Notes under the pieces: model-generated
What the model was told of the DNA's origin: nothing
Databases searched by the model: none
Seen by the model: only the letters and a program-made list of their open reading frames with translations
Made by a program: the position numbers and the translations under genes
DNA from: Cyanobacteriota bacterium
GTDB taxonomy: Bacteria; Cyanobacteriota; Cyanobacteriia; PCC-6307; Cyanobiaceae
Assembly (NCBI GenBank): GCA_947463165.1
Contig: CANHSW010000146.1
Span: 1 to 5,963 of the forward strand
Reading direction: 5' to 3'
DNA: 5,963 nt
In this document: positions 1 to 5,375 of the stretch, piece after piece
Layout of the letters: each line of letters starts with the position of its first letter
How positions within the stretch are numbered: position 1 is the stretch's first letter

Positions 1-212
1 AACCAGCTAACCAGCTAACCAGCTAACCAGCTAACCAGCTAACCAGCTAACCAGCTAACCAGCCAACTAGCTAACCAGCTAACCAGCTAACCAGCCAACT
101 AGCTAACCAGCTAACCAGCCAACTAGCTAACCAGCTAACCAGCCAACTAGCTAACCGGCCAGCCAATCAAGTGGCTGGCTAGCCAGCTAACCGCCTAACT
201 TACTAACCAACT
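1..212. repeat. Tandem array of an 8-bp unit (AACCAGCT) with 24-bp higher-order structure
   Basis: The window opens inside a head-to-tail array. Units 1-7 (1-56) are identical AACCAGCT. From 57 to 152 three variants rotate: AACCAGCC, AACTAGCT and AACCAGCT, mostly in that order, giving a 24-bp higher-order period. The array decays from 153 (AACCGGCC), shifts phase around 169-180, and persists as degenerate units to about 212. The unit length is not a multiple of 3, and a perfect run contains TAA (plus strand) or TAG (minus strand) in every frame each 24 bp, so it cannot encode a protein repeat. The left end lies outside the window, so total copy number is unknown. Function is unknown. Length variation by slippage would be expected for such an array. 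Confidence 0.97.
158..179. repeat. Inverted repeat at the edge of the tandem array
   Basis: GCCAGCCA (158-165) and TGGCTGGC (172-179) are perfect reverse complements separated by 6 nt. They could form an 8-bp stem. The site falls where the 8-bp array loses its phase. No T-run follows on either strand, so it is not a typical Rho-independent terminator. Confidence 0.7.
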
Positions 213-363
213 GAATAGATTTAACAATGAGCTTGCTGCAAAGCCAGGCTGGCGAAGAAAAAAGCTCCCGATAATCGACGGCCCTGGGAATAAGTGTCCC
301 TATCAATAAGTAGCCCTGTCAATAGGGGGCTATGGCAATGGGTGATCCTCCGTTCCAAGCTTT
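213..363. other. Gene-free stretch between the repeat array and cysW
   Basis: No credible coding region is seen here; the only ATG-initiated frame noted, at 227, has 15 codons. It holds two weak dyads: TAGCCC (311-316) with GGGCTA (327-332), and CCCTAT (298-303) with ATAGGG (322-327). These are mutually exclusive folds downstream of the cysW stop. Together with 1-212 this makes the first 363 bases non-coding. Confidence 0.75.
258..289 (-). terminator. Possible weak terminator of the cysTW transcript
   Basis: Read on the minus strand downstream of cysW, a short TCCC/GGGA stem (289-286 with 269-266) is followed by GC and six T residues (263-258). The stem is only 4 bp with a 16-nt loop, so this is a weak candidate. 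It is listed because it has the only T-run I see between cysW and the repeat array. Confidence 0.25.
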
Positions 364-1269
364 TCATTCTGATGTTGTAGCAGAGCGGCTTGCTTTGTCG
401 TGCTCTAGAAGCCTTTCCAGAATTAGCTTGAGGACCAGGGACACAATGGAAACGCTCATCAAGATTACGGCTGCACCAAAAGCAAGCTCTGTGTTGTATT
501 GCTTGTAAGCATCTTCTACGAACAAGGGGAGGGTCTGGGTTTGACCGCGAATATTGCCGCTCACCACCGAAACGGCACCAAATTCTCCCAGGGCCCTGGC
601 GGTAGTGAGGATGGCACCGTAAAGAGCCGCCCAGCGCACCGATGGCAAGGTGACCTTCCAGAACACTTGCCAGCTATTGGCGCCAAGGGTTTTGGCGGCT
701 TCTTCCTGATCCCACCCTTCTTCCTCGAGCAATGGAATTACTTCCCTAGCCATGAATGGAAAGGTGACGATGATGGTGGCAAGCACGATCGCCGGGGCGG
801 AAAAAAGAATCTTAATGTCTAGGTGATTGATCAGATCCGCAAACAGCCCATTGGTGGGGCTGTAAAGCAGCACAATCATCAGACCCACCACCACTGGCGA
901 GATTGAGAAGGGCAGGTCGATGATGCTCAGTAATAGGGCCTTGCCGCGGAACTGGCGCCGGGCGATTGCTGTGGCAGCTGCTAGGCCGAAGATACAATTG
1001 GCGGGTACTACGATTGCCGCATCTAGCAAGGTGAGCCGCAGAGCCGACATCAGATCCTCAGACTGAAAGCTCTCTAAGAATGGGGCCAGGCCTTTGGCAA
1101 ATGCTTCAACGATCACGGCAAGAGCAGGCAGCAGGATTACAATTCCCACATACAGGCAAGCCGTGAATACGATCAGCCCAGGTATCAGACTCTGGAGTCG
1201 ATCTTTAAGTTTGGGAGCCACTAATTTCGGCGGGCGAATTTGTTGTGGTTGTGGAGTGACAGTGATCAT
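364..1269 (-). CDS. cysW: Sulfate ABC transporter permease CysW
   Basis: Inner-membrane permease subunit that pairs with CysT to form the sulfate (and probably thiosulfate) channel. The 301-residue product has about six hydrophobic segments (roughly 31-54, 80-103, 117-137, 155-175, 212-232 and 263-285). It carries the cytoplasmic EAA loop that docks on the ATPase: EEAAKTLGANSWQVFWKVTLP, with E190-A191-A192, G196 and L208-P209. The following stretch ARALGEFGAVSVVSG is typical of CysW/CysT permeases. The first 30 residues are a polar, proline- and basic-rich extension, so the protein is slightly longer than many CysW proteins. The ATG at 1269 is the natural start, but no Shine-Dalgarno sequence is visible. 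It lies 54 nt downstream of cysT on the same strand, probably in one operon. The split from CysT rests on resemblance and gene order; the permease class itself is secure. Confidence 0.93.
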   Translation of the reverse strand: MITVTPQPQQIRPPKLVAPKLKDRLQSLIPGLIVFTACLYVGIVILLPALAVIVEAFAKGLAPFLESFQSEDLMSALRLTLLDAAIVVPANCIFGLAAATAIARRQFRGKALLLSIIDLPFSISPVVVGLMIVLLYSPTNGLFADLINHLDIKILFSAPAIVLATIIVTFPFMAREVIPLLEEEGWDQEEAAKTLGANSWQVFWKVTLPSVRWAALYGAILTTARALGEFGAVSVVSGNIRGQTQTLPLFVEDAYKQYNTELAFGAAVILMSVSIVSLVLKLILERLLEHDKASRSATTSE

Positions 1270-1323
1270 TGGTTTTGAAGAAATTAAAAGGATAAAAGTT
1301 GCTAAAAGCTAAAATGCAGTATC

Positions 1324-2193
1324 TCAGGAGGATGCAGTTTTCCCCTGGTAGCGCTGACCCCAAACCTGAATGAGATTTATCAACAGAAGACTCACCAGGG
1401 AAAAAATTAACATCACGGTGCCAAGAACCGTGGCGGCTGGTAAATCGTATTCTTCAAGTTTTTGAATGATTAACGTTGGCGTTATCAGGTCGCGAAAGGG
1501 GACATTGCTTGAAATCATTACCACGGAACCGTATTCGCCTACCGCGCGGCTATATCCTTGGGCCACTCCTGAAAGAATTGCCGGTAGTAGCTGGGGAAGA
1601 ATCACTCGAGTAAAGGTTTGTCCTTGACTGGCCCCAAGGCACCAGGCAGCCTCTTCTTGCTCCTTCTCCAGGGAGCGCAATACGGGTTCAACGGTACGGA
1701 CAACGAAGGGAAGAGAAATGAATACCATCGCCACAGCGACGCCTAGGGAGGTGAAGGCCACCTTGACCCCAAACAGTTGATAGATGGGTTTACCAAGCCA
1801 TCCCTCTTCGCTGTAGACGGCTGTAAGGGCCAAACCAGCAACGGCAGTGGGCAGGGCAAATGGCAGATCCAGAAGCGCGTCGAGTAGCTTCTGCCCAGGA
1901 AAGCGGCAGCGAATCAATGCCCAGGCGATGATCAAGCCAAAAATCCCATTGATCAGGCTGGCAACCAGCGAGAGGCCGAAGCTAATCTTGTAGGTGGCAA
2001 TTGCTTCTGGGCTGGTGGCCATCTCCCAAAAGTCGCTTGGGCTAACACGGGAAGCCTTGAGCAGCATGCCCGCCAGAGGCAGGAAAAGCATCAGGGTGAG
2101 ATACACCCAAGTGATCCGCCATGACCAGCTGGGAAGCGCAAGCTTTGGTAAGCGGCTGCCCAGGCGTCGCAACTTGGCAAGGGTGGCGTCCAT
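1324..2193 (-). CDS. cysT: Sulfate ABC transporter permease CysT
   Basis: Second inner-membrane permease of the sulfate transporter, called CysT in cyanobacteria and CysU in enterobacteria. The 289-residue product has about six hydrophobic segments (roughly 27-47, 70-92, 104-127, 147-168, 201-222 and 253-275). The EAA loop is EEAAWCLGASQGQTFTRVIL followed by proline (E181-A182-A183, G187, L199-P200). Downstream RAVGEYGSVVMISSN is the family signature matching RALGEFGAVSVVSG of CysW. The ATG at 2193 is directly preceded in frame by a TAA codon, so no longer form starting further upstream is possible. No clear Shine-Dalgarno is present. The gene is the first of the minus-strand cysT-cysW pair and is divergent from cysA. 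Third-position GC is high at the 5' end and lower toward the 3' end, by inspection. Confidence 0.94.
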   Translation of the reverse strand: MDATLAKLRRLGSRLPKLALPSWSWRITWVYLTLMLFLPLAGMLLKASRVSPSDFWEMATSPEAIATYKISFGLSLVASLINGIFGLIIAWALIRCRFPGQKLLDALLDLPFALPTAVAGLALTAVYSEEGWLGKPIYQLFGVKVAFTSLGVAVAMVFISLPFVVRTVEPVLRSLEKEQEEAAWCLGASQGQTFTRVILPQLLPAILSGVAQGYSRAVGEYGSVVMISSNVPFRDLITPTLIIQKLEEYDLPAATVLGTVMLIFSLVSLLLINLIQVWGQRYQGKTASS

Positions 2194-2382
2194 TTAGCCG
2201 GATGTTGCTGGTGCAGGGACCGTAACATCTTAATTCCAAATAAACCACGCTTTTTTGCCGTGGTTACGTGCCTATCATGGGGGCGGCGCTGCTGGTGGCT
2301 GGGGCAGACGGCTTGGCAGCGGGCCTGGGTCGGGCTTGTCAATCCCTATCTTGGATCAAAATCACCGAAACGATAAAGAGCA
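2194..2382. promoter_or_regulatory. Divergent cysT/cysA control region
   Basis: This 189-bp interval must hold the promoters for cysT (leftward) and cysA (rightward). The left half is AT-richer and carries the dyad AACCACG (2243-2249)/CGTGGTT (2259-2265) with a 9-nt spacer containing six T residues. A second, wider dyad is CGTAAC (2221-2226)/GTTACG (2263-2268). The right part (about 2278-2335) is strongly GC-rich. These dyads are candidate operators for CysR or an Rrf2 regulator; that is inference from position and symmetry only. No NtcA-type GTA-N8-TAC site was seen. Confidence 0.6.
2336..2362 (+). promoter_or_regulatory. Candidate cysA promoter
   Basis: TTGTCA (2336-2341) matches the -35 consensus at 5 of 6 positions. 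It is followed after 15 nt by CAAAAT (2357-2362), 4 of 6 to the -10 consensus. Transcription would begin near 2369, giving a leader of about 14 nt. The spacing is short, so this is tentative. The purine-rich AAAGAG just before the ATG at 2383 is too close to be a strong ribosome binding site. Confidence 0.25.
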
Positions 2383-3402
2383 ATGGGGATCCGGGTCGCC
2401 AACGTGAGCAAGTGCTTCGACGACTTCCGCGCCGTCGACAACGTTAGTGTTGATGTGGAGAGCGGCTCCTTGGTGGCGCTGCTGGGGCCCTCTGGTTCGG
2501 GCAAGAGCACCTTGCTGCGCCTGATCGCCGGCCTTGAGCAGATCGACGAGGGACGGATCTGGATCACGGGCGAGGAAGCCACCGCTCGTTCCGTTCAGGA
2601 TCGCCAGGTGGGCTTCGTTTTTCAGCATTTCGCCCTGTTCAAGCACCGCAACGTTCGCCAGAACGTGGCCTTTGGTCTGGAGCTGAGGAGATGGAAGCAG
2701 GAAGCGATTCGTCGCCGGGTGGATGAGCTGCTGGAGTTGGTCCAGATGCAAGGGCTGGGCAACCGTTATCCATCCCAGCTTTCCGGTGGACAACGCCAGC
2801 GGGTGGCCCTTGCCAGAGCTCTGGCGGTCCAGCCCCGGGTGCTGCTGCTGGATGAGCCGTTCAGTGCCTTAGATGCCAAGGTACGCAAAGAGCTGCGCGC
2901 CTGGCTACGCAATCTTCACGACGAGATGCATGTCACCACTGTAATAGTTACCCACGACCAGGAGGAGGCGATGGAGGTGGCCGACAAGATCGTTGTGATG
3001 AACAACGGCCGGGTCGAGCAGATCGGCACACCCGCTGAAATCTATGACCAGCCGGCGACTCCCTTCGTGATGGGCTTCATCGGTGCTGTCAACGTGCTTC
3101 CCCAGGGGGCCATGCAGGTGGCGGGCCCTGCCGCGGATGCCCCAGTTGATGCCCAATTGTTCGTGCGCCCCCACGACTTGGAGGTGTTTTTAGAGCCCCA
3201 GGCTGGCACGGTGCCTGTGGAGCTCCGGCGCCTCAGCCACATGGGTCGCGATTTGCAGGCCGAACTGCTGCTCAGAGATGGCCAGTTGATTACTGCCCAG
3301 ATCCCCAGGGAGCAGATCGTCTTTGGCAGTTTGCAGCCCGGCAGCAATCTGCACGTGCGCAGCCGCAACGCCCGGGCGTTCGTGCCTGACTACAGCATCT
3401 GA
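2383..3402 (+). CDS. cysA: Sulfate/thiosulfate ABC transporter ATP-binding protein CysA
   Basis: Cytoplasmic ATPase subunit that energises CysT/CysW. All nucleotide-binding motifs are intact in the 339-residue product: Walker [10 protein letters not shown] (35-43), Q-loop glutamine Q81 in FVFQHFALF, signature LSGGQ (133-137), Walker B VLLLDEP (153-159), D-loop SALD (161-164) and the switch histidine H191. The segment from about 235 to 339 fits the short regulatory domain usual in CysA. The start [15 protein letters not shown] matches the usual CysA N-terminus, supporting the ATG at 2383. Codons are GC-rich: about 87% third-position G/C in the first 50 or so by hand count, unlike the next gene. 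It is divergent from cysT and 77 nt upstream of an Rrf2 gene on the same strand. Confidence 0.96.
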   Translation: MGIRVANVSKCFDDFRAVDNVSVDVESGSLVALLGPSGSGKSTLLRLIAGLEQIDEGRIWITGEEATARSVQDRQVGFVFQHFALFKHRNVRQNVAFGLELRRWKQEAIRRRVDELLELVQMQGLGNRYPSQLSGGQRQRVALARALAVQPRVLLLDEPFSALDAKVRKELRAWLRNLHDEMHVTTVIVTHDQEEAMEVADKIVVMNNGRVEQIGTPAEIYDQPATPFVMGFIGAVNVLPQGAMQVAGPAADAPVDAQLFVRPHDLEVFLEPQAGTVPVELRRLSHMGRDLQAELLLRDGQLITAQIPREQIVFGSLQPGSNLHVRSRNARAFVPDYSI

Positions 3403-3413
3403 GCAACGGCTCA
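3400..3413 (+). terminator. Short hairpin over the cysA stop codon
   Basis: TGAGC (3400-3404) and GCTCA (3409-3413) form a 5-bp stem with a 4-nt loop that includes the stop codon, followed by AGTTT. This is weak for a terminator and might only attenuate read-through into the downstream regulator gene. Confidence 0.25.
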
Positions 3414-3479
3414 AGTTTCCCAAGGCACATCCCCGATCGGTTTATCGAGGTAAGCTGGGGGCTCCGATGGCTCAAGGGC

Positions 3480-3881
3480 TTGTTCTCCGCGACTTTTCGT
3501 TACGCATTAGTGAGCCTTCATGAAATAGCAGCGGCTGAAACCAGCCTCAAGGCTGCTGAAATTGCTGCACTGCATAATATTCCCAGCAGCTACTTGAATA
3601 ATGTTCTCTTTGAGTTGCGGCGGCTTGGTTTTGTAACCAGTAAAACCGGCTCCAGGGGCGGCTACCAACTGGCCCTCCCGCCTCAAGAAATCAACTTGCG
3701 ACGTCTGCATCAGGGACTTGCTGGCGCAACAGGATTAGATCGGCAGGCTGATGCTGTCGGCACCTTTTTATGGATTCAGCAGATTGAAGACCGCTGGTTG
3801 GCTGAGCTTGAGAGAACCAGCCTCGCTGATGTGCAGCTTGCCAACGCCATGTCGGCTGTCTACACCATCCCGTCCGGGTAA
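3480..3881 (+). CDS. Rrf2-family transcriptional regulator without Fe-S cysteines
   Basis: Small DNA-binding regulator of 133 residues. The Rrf2 N-terminal pattern is clear: FRYALVSLHEIA (6-17), the winged-helix core LKAAEIAALHNIPSSYLNNV (23-42), LRRLGFV (46-52) and the wing GSRGGYQLA (57-65). There is no cysteine anywhere, so it cannot bind an Fe-S cluster in the manner of IscR or NsrR. Cofactor-free Rrf2 proteins such as CymR of Bacillus control sulfur and cysteine genes, so a sulfur role here is plausible from context but inferred. The start is TTG at 3480; no in-frame ATG or GTG was found upstream as far as the end of cysA. The N-terminus is about one residue shorter than the family norm. 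An out-of-frame ATG at 3467 overlaps the start. Third-position GC is about 45% in the first 50 codons, far below cysA. The target and signal are unknown. Confidence 0.85.
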   Translation: MFSATFRYALVSLHEIAAAETSLKAAEIAALHNIPSSYLNNVLFELRRLGFVTSKTGSRGGYQLALPPQEINLRRLHQGLAGATGLDRQADAVGTFLWIQQIEDRWLAELERTSLADVQLANAMSAVYTIPSG

Positions 3882-4055
3882 ATAAGTTATTTGTTCACTG
3901 GCCGCCGAATTACAATAAATAAGCCAGTCACGGATCCGTGACTGGCTTGGTTGAAAATTATCGTAGTTTTAGATGGGTGAAATTGCAAAAAATATTTCCA
4001 ACACCAATCCCAGGGATGAATTTGGTTAAGCTGTGCTTCTGGGAGGTTTGATGCT
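3882..4055. other. Intergenic region between convergent Rrf2 and cysR genes
   Basis: This AT-rich spacer contains a strong palindrome (listed separately) and no credible gene. A minor dyad TCCCAG (4008-4013)/CTGGGA (4039-4044) lies close to the cysR stop. Its 25-nt loop makes it doubtful. Confidence 0.7.
3921..3948. terminator. Bidirectional terminator, perfect 28-bp palindrome
   Basis: Bases 3921-3948 form an uninterrupted 28-bp palindrome centred on CACGGATCCGTG, with arms AAGCCAGT and ACTGGCTT. As RNA it gives a 12-bp stem with a GATC loop on either strand. On the minus strand, downstream of cysR, it is followed by ATTTATTGTA; on the plus strand, downstream of the Rrf2 gene, by GGTTGAAAATT. 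The position between two converging genes fits a shared Rho-independent terminator, with the better T-rich tail in the cysR direction. A protein-binding role cannot be excluded. Confidence 0.8.
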
Positions 4056-4646
4056 CTAATTGTCGTATGCAGTCTTTTGAGCAGATCGAACCCAGGCTGG
4101 GATGAGCAGATCGTCTTTGCTCACTTGCTGGAGAGTTCCATCAACCTTGTAGCGATTAAGCGCTTTGGTGACAGTGACGCGGGTAAGGCCACAAATATCG
4201 GCTAGAGTCCTATGGGTGAGGTGCATATCCTTCAGGGAGAAACGATAGCCACGTGTGCTTACCTGGCCGAAGCGGCGACCAATCCAGGTTAGCAGGGTGA
4301 TCAGGCGCTGGTCTGCAGCGCGAATTCTGTTCAGCTGGAAGATTTCCTCAAGGTTCTTGATTTGCTGGAGCAAAAGCTGATTAATGTCTTCAGCTGTTGG
4401 CTCAAATTGCTCTACCACAACAGTAGATATGCACTGAATTTCAATTGGTTTCAGTGCCGAGTATGCGGTGGTGACCCAGTCACCTTGTCCCCATACCCCC
4501 AGAACGATTGTTTCCCCCTCTTCGTTCCAGTAATTTGTGACTATATAGCCTTCTATTATCTTCCAGCTGAGGTTGTCAGGCAGGACGGAGCCAGGTTGAA
4601 GGGTGAGGTGAAGCGGGTCCTTGACGATGTAGGCGGTGGCGGTCAT
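4056..4646 (-). CDS. cysR: CRP-family transcriptional regulator, CysR-like
   Basis: Likely sulfur-responsive regulator of the Crp/Fnr superfamily; CysR of Synechococcus PCC 7942 is the precedent and acts in sulfur-limitation responses. The 196-residue product has an N-terminal beta-roll sensor-like region (about 15-85), a dimerisation helix (about 86-120) and a C-terminal Crp helix-turn-helix. In the latter, RTLADICGLTRVTVTKALNR (146-165) contains the recognition helix and resembles the NtcA/CRP pattern. The arginine-containing phosphate cassette that binds cAMP in CRP is absent, so cAMP is unlikely to be the ligand. The ATG at 4646 is the best start, since TGA lies in frame 24 nt upstream. 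Third-position GC is about 83% for codons 1-29 and about 46% for the next 50, an internal change of composition. The gene name rests on family plus neighbourhood. Confidence 0.87.
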   Translation of the reverse strand: MTATAYIVKDPLHLTLQPGSVLPDNLSWKIIEGYIVTNYWNEEGETIVLGVWGQGDWVTTAYSALKPIEIQCISTVVVEQFEPTAEDINQLLLQQIKNLEEIFQLNRIRAADQRLITLLTWIGRRFGQVSTRGYRFSLKDMHLTHRTLADICGLTRVTVTKALNRYKVDGTLQQVSKDDLLIPAWVRSAQKTAYDN

Positions 4647-4683
4647 GAGACAGATAAGCGGTTGGTGTCATGGAAATTGGCTG

Positions 4684-4702
4684 TGCCAGCAGGGTGCTGG
4701 CA
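4684..4702. promoter_or_regulatory. Inverted repeat upstream of cysR, candidate operator
   Basis: TGCCAGCA (4684-4691) and TGCTGGCA (4695-4702) are perfect reverse complements around GGG. The centre is about 47 nt upstream of the cysR ATG. The 19-bp symmetry and position suit a dimeric regulator site, possibly autoregulation. As RNA it is also an 8-bp hairpin with a 3-nt loop, without a good T-run on either strand. The protein that binds it, if any, is unknown. Confidence 0.5.
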
Positions 4703-4755
4703 GATGGCATTCGACAACAACAGGCCATGGGGCGCCGACGACTGAAAGAAACCAT

Positions 4756-4786
4756 AGCACCAAAACCCCATCGGTCTACCGGTGCT
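4756..4786 (-). terminator. Possible hairpin downstream of the second Rrf2 gene
   Basis: AGCACC (4756-4761) pairs with GGTGCT (4781-4786). A nested, mutually compatible-in-part stem CATCGG/CCGGTG (4769-4774 with 4779-4784, one wobble pair) lies inside and is followed on the minus strand by GGGGTTTT. Both are modest. The structure could reduce read-through from the Rrf2 gene into cysR, or be a leader element. Confidence 0.25.
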
Positions 4787-4818
4787 TTCCCTCGGGTGAC
4801 GGCTTGCTGACAATCCGC

Positions 4819-5250
4819 TCAGATGAAGTACATGGCCTGGGACTTGGAAAGAGCGTCTCGGCGCTCTAGCAGCTGCTGGAGCGTTGTGCCGCTCAGGATG
4901 GCTTGGCGTTGGTTAACGAGATCCACAGCCAGGGAGTGGAGAACTTCGAACTCAGGTGTGCGTTGCGGAGGCAGGGGGCGACCGGCGGCTTCCCCCTCAA
5001 GGCAGGCCAGCACTTCAGCCAAGCTGATTTCAGCCGGTGGCCTGGTCAGCCGGTATCCCCCACGGGGACCACGCAGGCTGCTGAGCAGCTGGCCGCGACG
5101 AAGCGTGGCGAGCATCTGCTCCAGGTAGCGGTCTGGAATCGACTGACGGTTGGCGATCTCCGTGACCCGCAGGATCTCTCCCGTGGCGTAGGCACTAGCC
5201 AGTTCCATCAGGGCCACGAGGCCATACTCGGCTTTAGAACCAAAGGACAC
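4819..5250 (-). CDS. Second Rrf2-family transcriptional regulator
   Basis: Winged-helix regulator of 143 residues. It shows the canonical Rrf2 start MSFGSKAEYGLVALMELA (1-18), the helix-turn-helix region VTEIANRQSIPDRYLEQMLA (29-48), LRRGQLL (50-56) and the wing GPRGGYRLTRPP (61-72). Only one cysteine (C83) is present, so the three-cysteine Fe-S site of IscR is missing. It is a paralogue-level relative of the regulator at 3480-3881: YGLVALMELA versus YALVSLHEIA, and PRGGYRLTRPPAEISL versus SRGGYQLALPPQEINL. The start is GTG at 5250 and fits the family N-terminus exactly. No Shine-Dalgarno is evident. It is divergent from sbpA (125-bp gap) and 172 nt upstream of cysR on the same strand, so regulation of sbpA or cysR is an attractive inference. 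Codons are GC-rich, like cysA. Confidence 0.9.
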   Translation of the reverse strand: MSFGSKAEYGLVALMELASAYATGEILRVTEIANRQSIPDRYLEQMLATLRRGQLLSSLRGPRGGYRLTRPPAEISLAEVLACLEGEAAGRPLPPQRTPEFEVLHSLAVDLVNQRQAILSGTTLQQLLERRDALSKSQAMYFI

Positions 5251-5375
5251 TGGCTTAGTGGGGAATGGCTTGTCTGGATTTTGGCAGACCCGCAGCTTCC
5301 CTCCCTGACTACGGTTTCCCGACCGATGTGGTTGGGGATACCCCGGCTGGGTCCACCAGCCTCTATATTGGGGTC
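5251..5375. promoter_or_regulatory. Divergent Rrf2/sbpA control region with dyads
   Basis: Three symmetric elements are visible: GTCTG (5272-5276)/CAGAC (5285-5289); GGGG-ATA-CCCC (5334-5344), extendable with wobble pairs; and a 6-bp hairpin GGCTGG (5345-5350)/CCAGCC (5356-5361) ending 14 nt before the sbpA ATG. TATATT (5364-5369) resembles a -10 box but lies too close to the ATG unless the message is nearly leaderless, and it has no matching -35. Operator roles are inferred from position only. Confidence 0.45.

Noticed and set aside
1..212. CRISPR array
   Set aside because: Units are 8 bp with no unique spacers, so this is a simple tandem repeat and not a repeat-spacer array.
227..274. ATG-initiated 15-codon frame after the repeat array
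   Set aside because: Too short, no ribosome binding site, and no conservation can be assessed.
499..822. Plus-strand open frame of 107 codons opposite cysW
   Set aside because: It lies wholly within cysW on the other strand, has low-complexity composition (G, H and K rich) and resembles no known family.
1270..1323. Separate cysW promoter in the cysT-cysW gap
   Set aside because: The 54-nt gap is T-rich on the coding strand with two adjacent TTTTAGC copies, but no -35/-10 pair at proper spacing was found.
2277..2446. Short plus-strand frame starting MGAALLVAG in the cysT/cysA spacer
   Set aside because: It is about 56 codons, runs into cysA in another frame, and turns into an arginine-rich shadow; no family resemblance.
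2362..2793. Minus-strand open frame of 143 codons opposite the start of cysA
   Set aside because: It is antisense to the conserved ATPase domain of CysA, whose motifs are intact; GC-rich codons account for the open antisense frame.
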